NCBI GenBank assembly: GCA_022843585.1
Contig: JALHNJ010000011.1
Span: 1-64,000 of the forward strand
Length of the DNA: 64,000 nt
From: Chitinophagaceae bacterium
Lineage (GTDB): Bacteria; Bacteroidota; Bacteroidia; Chitinophagales; Chitinophagaceae
Direction of reading: 5' to 3'
Shown: positions 26,106 to 35,502 of the stretch, piece after piece
Numbering within the stretch: the first letter of the stretch is position 1
How the letters are laid out: every line of letters starts with the position of its first letter
Notes under the pieces: generated by a model
Told to the model about the DNA's origin: nothing
Databases searched by the model: none
Seen by the model: the letters and a program-made list of their open reading frames with translations, nothing else
Program-made: the position numbers and the translations under genes

Positions 26106-27296
26106 ATGTTCAGAATTTATATTGTTGGTATTCTTACAGGGCTTGTTTCTTTTACGGCAACTGCACAGCAAGTACTTACAGAAGCTGATGCAATAACCAA
26201 GGCGTTAGCCAATAATAAAAATATCCAGTCAGCTTCATTACAGGTGAAGCAACAACAGCAATTGCTGAAGTCGGCTATAAACCTGCCCAACCCGGAGTTC
26301 TTTTGGGAAAGCCCTACAGGGAATTTTTATACGGGAAGTATTACTCAGTCATTTGAGTTTCCTACCGTTTACAGTAATCAATACCGCTTGCAAAAGCAGC
26401 AAATTGGTGTGGCCCAAAAAGAGAAACTGCTTACTGAAGCAGAATTGAAATATCGGGTAAAACTATTGTATCTTGAAGCTCAGTTTACCGACTCTCTGGT
26501 AAAGCAATTATATATTCAGGATACACTTTATGAAAAAATAAAGTTCTCAGCCATCCGCCAGTTCAATGCCGGACAGATAGATTACCTGCAACAAACATTT
26601 GCTGAAACACAATACGGCGAAATTCATAATTTATATCTGCAATCCATTACAAGAGCAAAAGCATTAAAAGCACAGTTGCAATGGTTAACAGGCGTAAAAG
26701 ATGCTATTACAGTGACGCCCTTGGTAGTTAATGCTTCGCAACTACAATTCTCATTCATTCCAGATTCAACTGCCTTACTTTTCAATCCCACAGTGCAGCT
26801 ATTGCAGCAGCAACAGGCAGTAGCCAAACAAAATATTGCTTTGCAAAAAAGCAAAGCTTTACCGGGTTTGGCATTCGGTTATTTTAACCAGGGCGAAAGA
26901 GATACTAAATGGAACAACCGTTTTCGTTTTGGCATTACCATCCCTTTATGGTTTGGTCAGTATAAAAGCAATATCAGTGCTGCCAAAACTGAGCAACAGG
27001 TTATTCAAAGTAAACAGGAAGGTTTGCAGCAGGAATTATCAGCACAGGTTATTAATGCAAACAGTGAAATGCAAGCCAACTGGCAATCCGTACAATATTA
27101 CCAGCAAACAGGTTTACAAAAAGCACAGGAAGTAATTACCACTTCACAACGTTTTTTTGTAAGTGGGGAAATAGACTATATCAGTTTGATGCGGAACAAT
27201 AACGATGCCTACAGCATTTATCAGAAATACCTCGAAGCAGTAAGAAACTATAATCTAAGTGTCATCAATTATCAATACTTAATGGGTCAGTTATGA
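26106..27296 (+). CDS. czcC-like: TolC/CzcC-type outer-membrane efflux channel
   Basis: The product has 396 residues: a signal peptide ending near residue 20 (FTATAQ), then Gln-rich helical repeats (QVKQQQQLLKSAINLPNPEFFWESPTG is typical of outer-membrane efflux proteins) and a second repeat near the C-terminus. It overlaps the adaptor gene at 27293 by four bases (ATGA), so the two form one efflux unit; the matching permease is the 32155 gene further on. It is less Met-rich than the 17319 channel, so metal preference is uncertain. Confidence 0.85.
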   Translation: MFRIYIVGILTGLVSFTATAQQVLTEADAITKALANNKNIQSASLQVKQQQQLLKSAINLPNPEFFWESPTGNFYTGSITQSFEFPTVYSNQYRLQKQQIGVAQKEKLLTEAELKYRVKLLYLEAQFTDSLVKQLYIQDTLYEKIKFSAIRQFNAGQIDYLQQTFAETQYGEIHNLYLQSITRAKALKAQLQWLTGVKDAITVTPLVVNASQLQFSFIPDSTALLFNPTVQLLQQQQAVAKQNIALQKSKALPGLAFGYFNQGERDTKWNNRFRFGITIPLWFGQYKSNISAAKTEQQVIQSKQEGLQQELSAQVINANSEMQANWQSVQYYQQTGLQKAQEVITTSQRFFVSGEIDYISLMRNNNDAYSIYQKYLEAVRNYNLSVINYQYLMGQL

Positions 27297-28960
27297 AAAG
27301 AATAATCATTCAATTTTTATTATGGTTGCCAATGATGGCATTTGCTCACGATGGTGAAGACCATGGTGATGCAAAGAAAACTGCTACAGGAAGCATGAAT
27401 TATTTCTCAGCAGAGGCGGTTTCGGATAAGTATGAATTGCTGCTCAGGTACAACCCGATTGTTCCGGGAAAAGAAACAACGATGAAATTATTCATCAGTG
27501 AATATAATAGCAACATACCGTTGGATAGTGCCACATTGAAAATAACTGTTACGGGAAACCCCAATATTAAAGTAACCATTACCAGGCTTGATAAGGGGGT
27601 GTATGAATTGAAAACAAATTTCCCGGAAAAGAAAGCTTTCAATCTTATCGTGGACATAAACAGCTATGCAGGAGTAGATTTAATTCAATTGAGTAATATC
27701 GAAGCAGGAAAAGAACTTCCTGTAACCACAGCAGAAACGGCTTCACATGCTCACTGGTACAGCAGCAATTGGTTTTTTGGTTTGGTAGGTTTGTTAATAG
27801 GATTAATTGCAATGTTTTTCATTAATAAGAAAAGAAGCAGAAGAATTACAACCTCTGTTATTGTTTTACTTTGCCTGTTGCCTACTGCAACATATAACCC
27901 AGCCTCTGCACATGATGGGCATGATGAAGCAGGTGCTAAAAAAAGCGGCGGTTCTTCTACCACCTTCTTAGTGGAAAAAGAAACACAGTTCCTTTTTAAT
28001 ATTCAAACACAGAAAATAGGAACAGGAGATTTTACAGAATCATCTGTTTTGCTGGGAACTGTTACTGCAGCTCCTCAGGGTAGAGCAGTCATACAATCAC
28101 CACAGGCTGGTAAAATAGTTTCGCTGCGGGTAGCACCGGGTCAGCGGGTTGGGAAAGGGCAGGTGGTGGCAGTAATAGAACAACAGGTAGACGCCGGAAC
28201 AGAAATAAGTATCATTTCTCAAAGCAACACTGTTAATGCTGAATATGAAGCCGCCAAAGCTCAGTATGAGCGGCTGAAAGCTATTGAAGATATTGCTGCA
28301 AAAAAAGATGTAACGGAAGCAAAGGCCCGGTATGAAAGTGCAAAGAAAAATAAAGCACTTTTTGATGCCAACACCGGTAAGAATACAGGCAATACAAAAG
28401 CGATAACACTCACATCTCCCGTAAGCGGTGTGGTAGGCACATTTAATTATGCCATTGGTGCAGTAGTAAGTGGCGGTGAAACATTGTTTGAAGTAACCAA
28501 TCTTGACCAGGTATTTGTAGAGGCGCAGGTATTTACAGCAGATGTTGAAAAAATGAAATCGGCAACCTCTTTTACCACTACTTCCAGTACTGATACCACC
28601 ATCTATAAATTGAAATTGGTAAGCACAGCACAATCTGTAAATACCGGTAATCAATCTCACAAAGTAGTATTTGAACTTATCAATCCTAAAGGCCAGTTTA
28701 AGATTGGTGAAAATGTAAATGTTCGCATGACAGGAAATAATGTTATACGACAAGTTGTAATACCGAATGAAGCGATAACAGATGTGAACGGTAAGTCAGC
28801 CATTTTTATAAAAGATAAAGCTGAGGAGTACAGTATCAGCTTCGTAGTAAAAGGGCAAAGCAATGACAAGTTTACTGTTATCAGCAAAGGAACAGAGGAC
28901 GGTGAAAGAGTGGTAACGGATAATGTTTATCAGATGAAAATGATGTATTTAAACCAATAA
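27293..28960 (+). CDS. czcB-like: YtkA/CopC-like domain fused to HlyD-type adaptor
   Basis: The 555 residues are longer than usual adaptors. After a signal peptide (to about 18) comes an immunoglobulin-like domain (about 30-145; AHDGEDHGDA at its start), then a membrane helix (about 160-180, WFFGLVGLLIGLIAMFFI), a basic stretch, a second hydrophobic segment with another AHDGHDE, and finally a full membrane-fusion protein (barrel-sandwich at GKIVSLRVAPGQRVGKGQ). The internal second signal-like segment suggests fusion of two once-separate exported proteins. It should connect the neighbouring channel to an RND pump, with His/Asp motifs for metal capture. Confidence 0.8.
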   Translation: MKRIIIQFLLWLPMMAFAHDGEDHGDAKKTATGSMNYFSAEAVSDKYELLLRYNPIVPGKETTMKLFISEYNSNIPLDSATLKITVTGNPNIKVTITRLDKGVYELKTNFPEKKAFNLIVDINSYAGVDLIQLSNIEAGKELPVTTAETASHAHWYSSNWFFGLVGLLIGLIAMFFINKKRSRRITTSVIVLLCLLPTATYNPASAHDGHDEAGAKKSGGSSTTFLVEKETQFLFNIQTQKIGTGDFTESSVLLGTVTAAPQGRAVIQSPQAGKIVSLRVAPGQRVGKGQVVAVIEQQVDAGTEISIISQSNTVNAEYEAAKAQYERLKAIEDIAAKKDVTEAKARYESAKKNKALFDANTGKNTGNTKAITLTSPVSGVVGTFNYAIGAVVSGGETLFEVTNLDQVFVEAQVFTADVEKMKSATSFTTTSSTDTTIYKLKLVSTAQSVNTGNQSHKVVFELINPKGQFKIGENVNVRMTGNNVIRQVVIPNEAITDVNGKSAIFIKDKAEEYSISFVVKGQSNDKFTVISKGTEDGERVVTDNVYQMKMMYLNQ

Positions 28961-28975
28961 TTAAAAATAAACAAC

Positions 28976-29425
28976 ATGCGAAAACTAATAATGATGTTTC
29001 TGCTGCTTATACCAGGTATTGCAGCATTTTCACAGGCCGGAGATAAAGAAACCGTAAAACAGGTTTTGAACAATTATAAAAAAGCAATTGAAAAACTCGA
29101 TACCGCCGGTGTCGTAACCCTGTTTGTAAAAGATTCAAAAGTATTTGAACAGGCGAAAGATGAGGGCACTATAGGGCATTACCTGGAGCACCATCTTGGG
29201 CCTGAACTGAGAGAATTTAAGTCATTCACTTTTAGCGATTATAAAGTGGATGTAACCATAGTTGGCGAGTATGCTTTTTCAACCGAAACTTATATCTACA
29301 CTATTATCCTTGCAAAAGATGGGAAAGAAATCAAAAGCCAGGGTGTAGCAACTTCTGTGCTGAAGAAAACTAAAGAAGGCTGGAAGATTGTTCAAACTCA
29401 TTCATCATTCAGGAAAGCGAAATAA
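28976..29425 (+). CDS. Secreted NTF2-like (DUF4440/SnoaL-type) protein
   Basis: The product has 149 residues: a signal peptide to about residue 21, then a cone-shaped NTF2-like fold with the common ending VLKKTKEGWKIVQTHSSF. A central HYLEHHLG segment has three His that could line the pocket. Family members often bind small ligands; no catalytic set is certain here. It lies 15 bases after the fusion adaptor and 23 before a secreted HMA gene, so it is an operon member of unknown task. Confidence 0.75.
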   Translation: MRKLIMMFLLLIPGIAAFSQAGDKETVKQVLNNYKKAIEKLDTAGVVTLFVKDSKVFEQAKDEGTIGHYLEHHLGPELREFKSFTFSDYKVDVTIVGEYAFSTETYIYTIILAKDGKEIKSQGVATSVLKKTKEGWKIVQTHSSFRKAK

Positions 29426-29448
29426 TTACTTAAAATAAAAACAAGACA

Positions 29449-29820
29449 ATGAAACAAATCAAATCAATCATGCTGTTGCTGATAGCAACCATTGCTTTCA
29501 CCGCAACAAAGGCACAGGACACAAAGACGGACAGCTTTAAAGTATGGGGTAATTGTGGTATGTGTAAAAAGACTATTGAAAAGGCAGCAAAAAAAGATGG
29601 CGTTCAGCAAGCAGAATGGAACAGGGAAACAAAGGTTTTCACATTAGTTTATAATCCTGTGAAAATAAACAATGAAAAAATTCAAAAAGCAATAGCTGCT
29701 TCAGGGTACGATACAGAGAAATTTACGGGCGATGATAAGGCCTATGAAAAACTGCCCGGCTGCTGTCAGTACGATAGAAAGAAAAAAGACGATACCAATC
29801 ACTCAAATCATCAGCATTAA
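29449..29820 (+). CDS. Secreted HMA metal-binding protein
   Basis: The product has 123 residues: a signal peptide to about residue 22, then an HMA fold with intact NCGMCKKTIEKA (Cys36, Cys39), the conserved KLPGCCQY tail and a His-containing end (TNHSNHQH). It is the intact paralogue of the 12953 protein. A periplasmic Cu(I) chaperone that loads the adjoining HMBD and RND proteins is plausible. Confidence 0.8.
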   Translation: MKQIKSIMLLLIATIAFTATKAQDTKTDSFKVWGNCGMCKKTIEKAAKKDGVQQAEWNRETKVFTLVYNPVKINNEKIQKAIAASGYDTEKFTGDDKAYEKLPGCCQYDRKKKDDTNHSNHQH

Positions 29821-29841
29821 TAATTATTAAAAGATACAAAC

Positions 29842-30276
29842 ATGAAAAAGATAATTTCAATATCCCTGCTATTCGCTGCGATATTAATTTCTTCGCAAAC
29901 ATTTGCTCAGCACAATGCAAAAGGTCATGCCCATGCTACCGGCCCTCATGGCGGAGCAGTAGAATCAGCTACAGAGGGTTACCACAGTGAAATCGTAACT
30001 AAAAATGCAAAACTCTATTTCTATCTGCTTGATGCTACCGGGAAAACTTCAATCAGTAAAGGTGTTACAGGCGAAGTGTTATTGCAATTTTCCGATGGAA
30101 CAACAAAAACCGTATCGCTTACATCCAGTGCTGACGGCTTTTTGGCAAACGACCCCAGGGCCATATCTTTTGCTAACGCAATAGTTACATTTCAGGCCAA
30201 CGGAAAATCTGTATCAGTGAAATTCAAGCCTCAAGCACCTGCAAAAGCAGCAGATAATCATAATCATCAACACTAA
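29842..30276 (+). CDS. His-rich secreted protein with GPHGG motif
   Basis: The product has 144 residues: a signal peptide to about residue 22, then HNAKGHAHATGPHGGAVESATEGYHSEIV, a small beta domain, and a C-terminal NHNHQH. The GPHGG/HSE start resembles the extra N-terminal module found in some CzcB-type adaptors, suggesting a stand-alone metal sensor or delivery domain. There is no known enzyme domain. It is an operon member between HMA and HMBD genes. Confidence 0.7.
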   Translation: MKKIISISLLFAAILISSQTFAQHNAKGHAHATGPHGGAVESATEGYHSEIVTKNAKLYFYLLDATGKTSISKGVTGEVLLQFSDGTTKTVSLTSSADGFLANDPRAISFANAIVTFQANGKSVSVKFKPQAPAKAADNHNHQH

Positions 30277-30291
30277 AAACAAGAGATAACA

Positions 30292-31290
30292 ATGAAAAAA
30301 ATAGTTTTCACTTTCAGTGCAATTATCGCCGTTGCTATAATGGCGGTAAGCTGCAACAACAACACATCAACCTCAAAAGAAACTGCATCAACCGGGACAG
30401 ACACAGCAGCTCATGCCCACAAGTATCGCTGTCCTATGAATTGCGAAAAAGGAAAAACCTATGACAAGGAAGGTAACTGCCCGATATGCGGTATGAAGCT
30501 GGAACATTTTGACGGTGTAGATAATGGTCTTACTTATAAAATGGAGTATGCTTCAACTCCAGCGCAGTTGGAAATGGGTAAATCAGCTACAATTTTATTT
30601 ACCCCAAAAGTAATAGGCAAGGAAAGTGAAGCGGTAGCGTTGGATGTACAGCATGAAAAGAAAATACACCTGATAGTAGTAAGCAATGACCTCAGCTATT
30701 TTGAACATATCCATCCGCACTTCCAGGCTGATGGCTCTTATAAAATTGATGTATTAGAAAATGGAAAGTCTTATACCAACGGACCCGGCAAAAATGAAAC
30801 CCGTTTTGACAATGGCGGCGATTACACCATGTTTGCTGATTACCTTCCAAGCGGCGGCAGCCACCAGGTAGAAAAAGTTTCAGTAAATGTGAAAGGCACG
30901 CCAAGGCCCGCTGTTACATACAGTGCAGATAAACTCACCGGTAAGTCAGACAATTTTACTGTCATGCTGAACGCAACCGGAGGCAAATTAATTACCGGCA
31001 CACAAATGCACATTTCCGGATTGCTAATGAAAGACGGCAAAGAGATTGATGTAAATACTTTAGAAAATTACCTGGGTGCTAAAGCACATATGGTTGTAGT
31101 TAGTCTTAATGATAAAGAGTATTTGCATGTACACCCTGATGTAAGCGGCGCCAAGTTCGATTTAAACACAACATTTAAGAACCCCGGTATTTATCGTGGA
31201 TGGATTCAGTTTCAGAGCAGCGGTAAAGTACACACAGTTGACTTTACCATGAATGTTAAAGAAGGTACTGCTGATAATTCGTCAAAGTAA
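30292..31290 (+). CDS. HMBD lipoprotein with two YtkA/CopC-like domains
   Basis: The 332 residues have a lipobox ending in Cys21 (MAVSC). One heavy-metal-binding domain follows (HKYRCPMNCEKGKTYDKEGNCPICGM, about 42-68; MNC replaces MHP). Then come two beta-sandwich units, each carrying a His cluster: YFEHIHPHF in the first and YLHVHPDV in the second. The paired HxHP motifs look like Cu sites of CopC/YtkA-type folds. It is probably an outer- or inner-membrane-anchored periplasmic copper carrier. Confidence 0.75.
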   Translation: MKKIVFTFSAIIAVAIMAVSCNNNTSTSKETASTGTDTAAHAHKYRCPMNCEKGKTYDKEGNCPICGMKLEHFDGVDNGLTYKMEYASTPAQLEMGKSATILFTPKVIGKESEAVALDVQHEKKIHLIVVSNDLSYFEHIHPHFQADGSYKIDVLENGKSYTNGPGKNETRFDNGGDYTMFADYLPSGGSHQVEKVSVNVKGTPRPAVTYSADKLTGKSDNFTVMLNATGGKLITGTQMHISGLLMKDGKEIDVNTLENYLGAKAHMVVVSLNDKEYLHVHPDVSGAKFDLNTTFKNPGIYRGWIQFQSSGKVHTVDFTMNVKEGTADNSSK

Positions 31291-31351
31291 AAGAACCCTA
31301 GTTCTCATTAAAAACAAGTAACATCTTTATTAATCAATTAAAAAAGAAAAC

Positions 31352-32029
31352 ATGAAAAAATTAATTCTGGCCGCACTAGCTGGCTTCGTTGTTTTGCAAG
31401 CTTGTAACAATGATAAAGCATCTACAAACGAATCAACGACAGACAAAGATACTACCACTGGTACGACGGCTACTACAGACCATTCAAAAATGAATGACAT
31501 GAACATGAACAATGATTTAATGAATGCCATGAAGCCATCAATGGAGCAGGCCGAGGCTATGAAAATGACTGGAGATTTTGATTATGATTTTGCCAGTATG
31601 ATGATTCATCATCATCAGGGGGCTATAGATATGTCGCAAGTGGAACTATCAAAAGGAAGCGATGCCCTTGTAAAAGGCTGGGCACAAAAAATTATAGATG
31701 CCCAAAAAGCAGAGATTAGCCAGTTTCAAAAATTTACTACCGGTAATAAACCTGCTGAAATGAAACATGAAGGTGGCGAACAACATAATGAAATGCACGA
31801 AATTCATGAAAAGACTGCCAAGGATATGAATAGTATGACGATGACCGGAAATGTAGATAAGGATTTTGTAATGATGATGAAAACACATCACGAAGGAGCC
31901 GTGGAGATGGCCCAAAACGAGTTATCTCATGGAAAAAATTATGAAATGAAGAAGATGGCTCAAAAGATAATAGAAGACCAGAATAAAGAAATCAAAGAAT
32001 TCAACGACTGGTTGTCTAAAAACAAATAA
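31352..32029 (+). CDS. DUF305 lipoprotein, duplicated domain
   Basis: The 225 residues have a lipobox ending in Cys18 (LQAC). A Met-rich linker (MNDMNMNNDLMNAMKP) is followed by two DUF305 helical units: FASMMIHHHQGAIDMSQ and FVMMMKTHHEGAVEMAQ, each with an MxHH metal-type motif. Both are separated by a His/Glu-rich linker. DUF305 proteins belong to the ferritin-like superfamily and often occur in copper loci, but the reaction is not established. A one-unit membrane relative is at 40062. Confidence 0.8.
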   Translation: MKKLILAALAGFVVLQACNNDKASTNESTTDKDTTTGTTATTDHSKMNDMNMNNDLMNAMKPSMEQAEAMKMTGDFDYDFASMMIHHHQGAIDMSQVELSKGSDALVKGWAQKIIDAQKAEISQFQKFTTGNKPAEMKHEGGEQHNEMHEIHEKTAKDMNSMTMTGNVDKDFVMMMKTHHEGAVEMAQNELSHGKNYEMKKMAQKIIEDQNKEIKEFNDWLSKNK

Positions 32030-32154
32030 GGATTTCCGTATTGAAGATTTACTACTGCATCTTTTGTATGACAATACTTGCTGTATGCGGCAGGCTCCTT
32101 CACTCTTTAAAATGAAAGCTATAGATAGCGGTAGAAAGACTTAAAAGGACAACA

Positions 32155-35100
32155 ATGCTGAACAAACTCATTCTATTCTCACTGAAAAACCGGATGCTGG
32201 TAGTATCACTGGCTGCCCTGCTGATGGTCTATGGTGTTTTTACACTCGTAAGCCTGCCGGTAGATGTATTACCTGATTTGAACAGGCCCCGAGTAACTAT
32301 TTTTTTAGAAGCCAATGGCATGGCTCCTGAAGAAGTTGAAAGCCAGGTAAACCTTCCGGTGGAAACACAACTGAATGGTGCGCCGGGTGTGGAAGTGGTG
32401 CGTTCTGTAGCATCACCGGGTTTAGGGATGGTGTTTGTAGAATTTGACTGGAATACAGATGTGTATCGGGCAAGGCAATTAACAGCGGAGAAATTGCAGA
32501 ACATTCAATTGCCTAAAGGCATTTCACCGGTGATGGGGCCTATCAGTTCCATCATGGGACAGATTATGATGGTGGCGGTAACCAGCGATACAACATCCCC
32601 TGCTGATTTAAGAACATTGGCTGACTTTACCATCCGCAGAAGATTAATGAGTGTAAAAGGAGTTAGCCAGGTAATACCCATCGGAGGGGAAAAAATGCAA
32701 TACCAGGTTTTGATTTCAAGTGAAAAACTGCGGCAATATAATTTGTCCATTGATGATATTGATAACGCCTTACAGTTAACCAATCAAAACACCACCGGTG
32801 GTTTTGTTGATAATAAAGGTTCAGAAACACTTATCCGGAATATTGGCCGGGCAAACACCTTAGAAGATTTAGCCAATACTGTTGTCAGCAACCGGAATGC
32901 AGCCCCCATTCTGTTGAAACAGGTAGCGGATGTAAAATTTGGTGGGCCCATTAAAAGAGGCGATGGCTCTTTTAATGGAAAGCCTGCTGTAATTCTCAGT
33001 ATTGAAAAACAACCGGGCTCAAGTACACTCACAGTAACAGATGAAGCCTTAAAAGCAATTGAAGAAATCAAATCGTCCCTTCCAAAGAATATTCATATCA
33101 ATACAGATGTTTTTCAGCAAAAGAATTTTATTGTTAACTCCATTACGAATGTGGAAGAAGCATTGAGAGATGGGTTTATACTTATAATCATCATTCTTTT
33201 TTTGTTCCTGCTCAATTTCCGCACCACTATCATTACACTTACAGCAATTCCGCTATCACTTATCATCACTGCTATTGTTTTTAAATTCTTTGATATTTCT
33301 ATTAATACACTTACACTTGGAGGTTTAGCTATTGCCATTGGTGAATTGGTGGATGATGCGATTGTTGATGTTGAAAATGTTTATCGGCGGTTAAAGGAGA
33401 ATTGGGTTAGTGATAATCCCAAGCCCTTACTGAAAGTAATCTATGATGCCAGCAGTGAGGTTAGAAATTCAATTGTGTATGCCACCATTATTGTAGTGCT
33501 GGTTTTCATCCCCTTGTTCTATTTGCAGGGGATTGAAGGAAGAATATTTGCCCCATTGGGTATCGCCTATATTACCTCCATTGTAGCCTCGTTAGTAGTG
33601 TCTTTAACAGTTACCCCGGCATTGTGCAGTTATTTGCTGGAGAAAAAAAATCATCTGAAGCATATTAACCTTGCATTCTGGAAAAAGAAAAAAAGAGATG
33701 GTTCTGTTGATGCAGCACATGAGCCAGACAGTGGGCTCGTTCGCTGGTTGAAAAAACAAGACCTTAAATTATTGCGTTGGGGACTGAAACGTACAAAACT
33801 GGTAGCAGGCGTTGCAATCGCTTTAATAATCGCAGCCATAAGTATTGTACCATTTTTCGGTACTGAATTTTTACCACCATTTAATGAAGGGAGCTTTACA
33901 GTAAATATGGTGGCTCCCGCAGGTACGTCGCTTGAAGAGAGTAATAAACTTGGGACAGTTGTTGAGCAACAAATTCTTAAAGTACCCGAAGTTGCCCTTA
34001 CTGCCCGTCGCACTGGAAGAGCTGAACTTGATGAACATGCAGAACCTCCAAGCTCATCAGAAATTGAAGTTGCCCTCAAGCCGGGCGGCAGAAGCAGGGA
34101 GAAAGTACTGGAAGAAATCCGGAATAATTTATCAGTAGTAAAAGGGGTCTCCATAAATATTGGCCAGCCCATTTCTCACCGGCTTGACCATTTACTTTCT
34201 GGTGTAAGGGCACAGGTTGCGGTAAAGATATTTGGCAATGATTTATTAACGCTGCGTTCCAATGCAGAACAATTAAAATCCATTATCAGTAATGTACCGG
34301 GTGTTGTAGATGTGCAGATAGAAAATCAGGTAATGGTGCCTCAGCTTATGATTAAGCTTGACCGTATGGCTGTGCAGCGATATGGTTTGCAGGTGGGCAA
34401 TGTAGCGGATGAACTGGAAATTTTTTACAATGGTAAAGTGGTAAGTCAAATCCTGGATGGCCAAAAAAGTTTTGATATTGTTTTACGAACCGACGACAGC
34501 ACAAGAAAAAACATAGATGCCATCCGCAATACACAAATTGCAGCATCGGATGGTTCGTTAATTCCATTGAGCCAGATTGCAAAAATAGAATTAGAGAACA
34601 GCATCAATGCCGTAAACCACGAGAACACTCAGCGCCGGATTGTTGTTTCTGCCAATGTGCAGGGTCGTGACCTTGGCAGCACTGTGAAAGAAATGCAGGA
34701 AGTTGTTAAAAAAGATTTGCCACTACAGGAAGGATATTACCTGCAATGGGGTGGTCAGTTTGAAAGCCAGCAATCTGCTTCAAAATTAATCACCATACTC
34801 AGCATATTTTCAGTAGCGGGTATATTCCTTGTATTGTATAGCCATTTTAAAAGCAGCCGGATTGCTTTGCAAATCATGCTGAATATTCCTTTGGCATTAA
34901 TAGGTAGTGTAATTGCAGTAATGCTTACAGGTGGAGTTTTCTCCATTGCAACAATGGTTGGTTTTATTACCCTCACAGGTATTGCATCCAGAAACGGGAT
35001 AATGATGATAAGTCACTATATACACCTGGTGCAACATGAAGGAGAAGTCTTTGGAGATAAAATGATAATCCGTGGTTCATTGGAAAGAATGGTGCCAGTA

Positions 35101-35322
35101 TTAATGACAGCATTGGTAGCGGCTTTTGCACTGATACCTTTAACGATGGATGCTACGGCTCCGGGAAAAGAGATTTTATACCCCGTTGCAACCGTTATTT
35201 TAGGCGGATTGGTAAGTTCTACTTTGTTGGACATGATAGTAACACCAGTAGTATTTAAGCTATTTGGTGAAAAAGCATTAAAAAGGTATTTGAATGAGCA
35301 AGGAAAAAAAGAGGTTATTTAA
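32155..35322 (+). CDS. cusA/czcA-like: CusA/CzcA-family heavy-metal RND permease (intact)
   Basis: The 1,055 residues have a full 12-TM RND layout with two large porter loops. TM4 reads GGLAIAIGELVDDAIVDVENVYRRL, with the acidic proton relay of the heavy-metal group; this version is common in Bacteroidota copper loci and differs from the DFG form at 57655. No lesions are seen. The likely partners are the channel at 26106 and the fusion adaptor at 27293; the genes between encode periplasmic metal carriers. It exports metal from periplasm or cytosol to the outside using the proton gradient. Exact metal unknown; Cu/Ag favoured by context. Confidence 0.9.
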   Translation: MLNKLILFSLKNRMLVVSLAALLMVYGVFTLVSLPVDVLPDLNRPRVTIFLEANGMAPEEVESQVNLPVETQLNGAPGVEVVRSVASPGLGMVFVEFDWNTDVYRARQLTAEKLQNIQLPKGISPVMGPISSIMGQIMMVAVTSDTTSPADLRTLADFTIRRRLMSVKGVSQVIPIGGEKMQYQVLISSEKLRQYNLSIDDIDNALQLTNQNTTGGFVDNKGSETLIRNIGRANTLEDLANTVVSNRNAAPILLKQVADVKFGGPIKRGDGSFNGKPAVILSIEKQPGSSTLTVTDEALKAIEEIKSSLPKNIHINTDVFQQKNFIVNSITNVEEALRDGFILIIIILFLFLLNFRTTIITLTAIPLSLIITAIVFKFFDISINTLTLGGLAIAIGELVDDAIVDVENVYRRLKENWVSDNPKPLLKVIYDASSEVRNSIVYATIIVVLVFIPLFYLQGIEGRIFAPLGIAYITSIVASLVVSLTVTPALCSYLLEKKNHLKHINLAFWKKKKRDGSVDAAHEPDSGLVRWLKKQDLKLLRWGLKRTKLVAGVAIALIIAAISIVPFFGTEFLPPFNEGSFTVNMVAPAGTSLEESNKLGTVVEQQILKVPEVALTARRTGRAELDEHAEPPSSSEIEVALKPGGRSREKVLEEIRNNLSVVKGVSINIGQPISHRLDHLLSGVRAQVAVKIFGNDLLTLRSNAEQLKSIISNVPGVVDVQIENQVMVPQLMIKLDRMAVQRYGLQVGNVADELEIFYNGKVVSQILDGQKSFDIVLRTDDSTRKNIDAIRNTQIAASDGSLIPLSQIAKIELENSINAVNHENTQRRIVVSANVQGRDLGSTVKEMQEVVKKDLPLQEGYYLQWGGQFESQQSASKLITILSIFSVAGIFLVLYSHFKSSRIALQIMLNIPLALIGSVIAVMLTGGVFSIATMVGFITLTGIASRNGIMMISHYIHLVQHEGEVFGDKMIIRGSLERMVPVLMTALVAAFALIPLTMDATAPGKEILYPVATVILGGLVSSTLLDMIVTPVVFKLFGEKALKRYLNEQGKKEVI

Positions 35323-35368
35323 AAACCCTGTTATTAGAATGGAGAATATTCAGTAAGAATAAATCACA

Positions 35369-35438
35369 TGGGTCGGAGCCCTGCTTTTGTTTCCTTATTT
35401 ATAGTGAAACGCTTTACGGAGCAGGGTTTCCGCACCCA
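35369..35438. repeat. Long imperfect hairpin with inner stem
   Basis: TGGGTCGGAGCCCTGCT (35369-35385) pairs with AGCAGGGTTTCCGCACCCA (35420-35438) with small bulges. The loop holds a second stem, GTTTC/GAAAC. It lies between the RND gene and a GTG-started methyltransferase gene and could be a terminator-like or REP-like element. Confidence 0.6.
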
Positions 35439-35502
35439 CCAATTGATGAATAAAGTTTAAACCCGGTTTAGTTGAAAGTTATTTTATAAATAAATATTTG
35501 TA

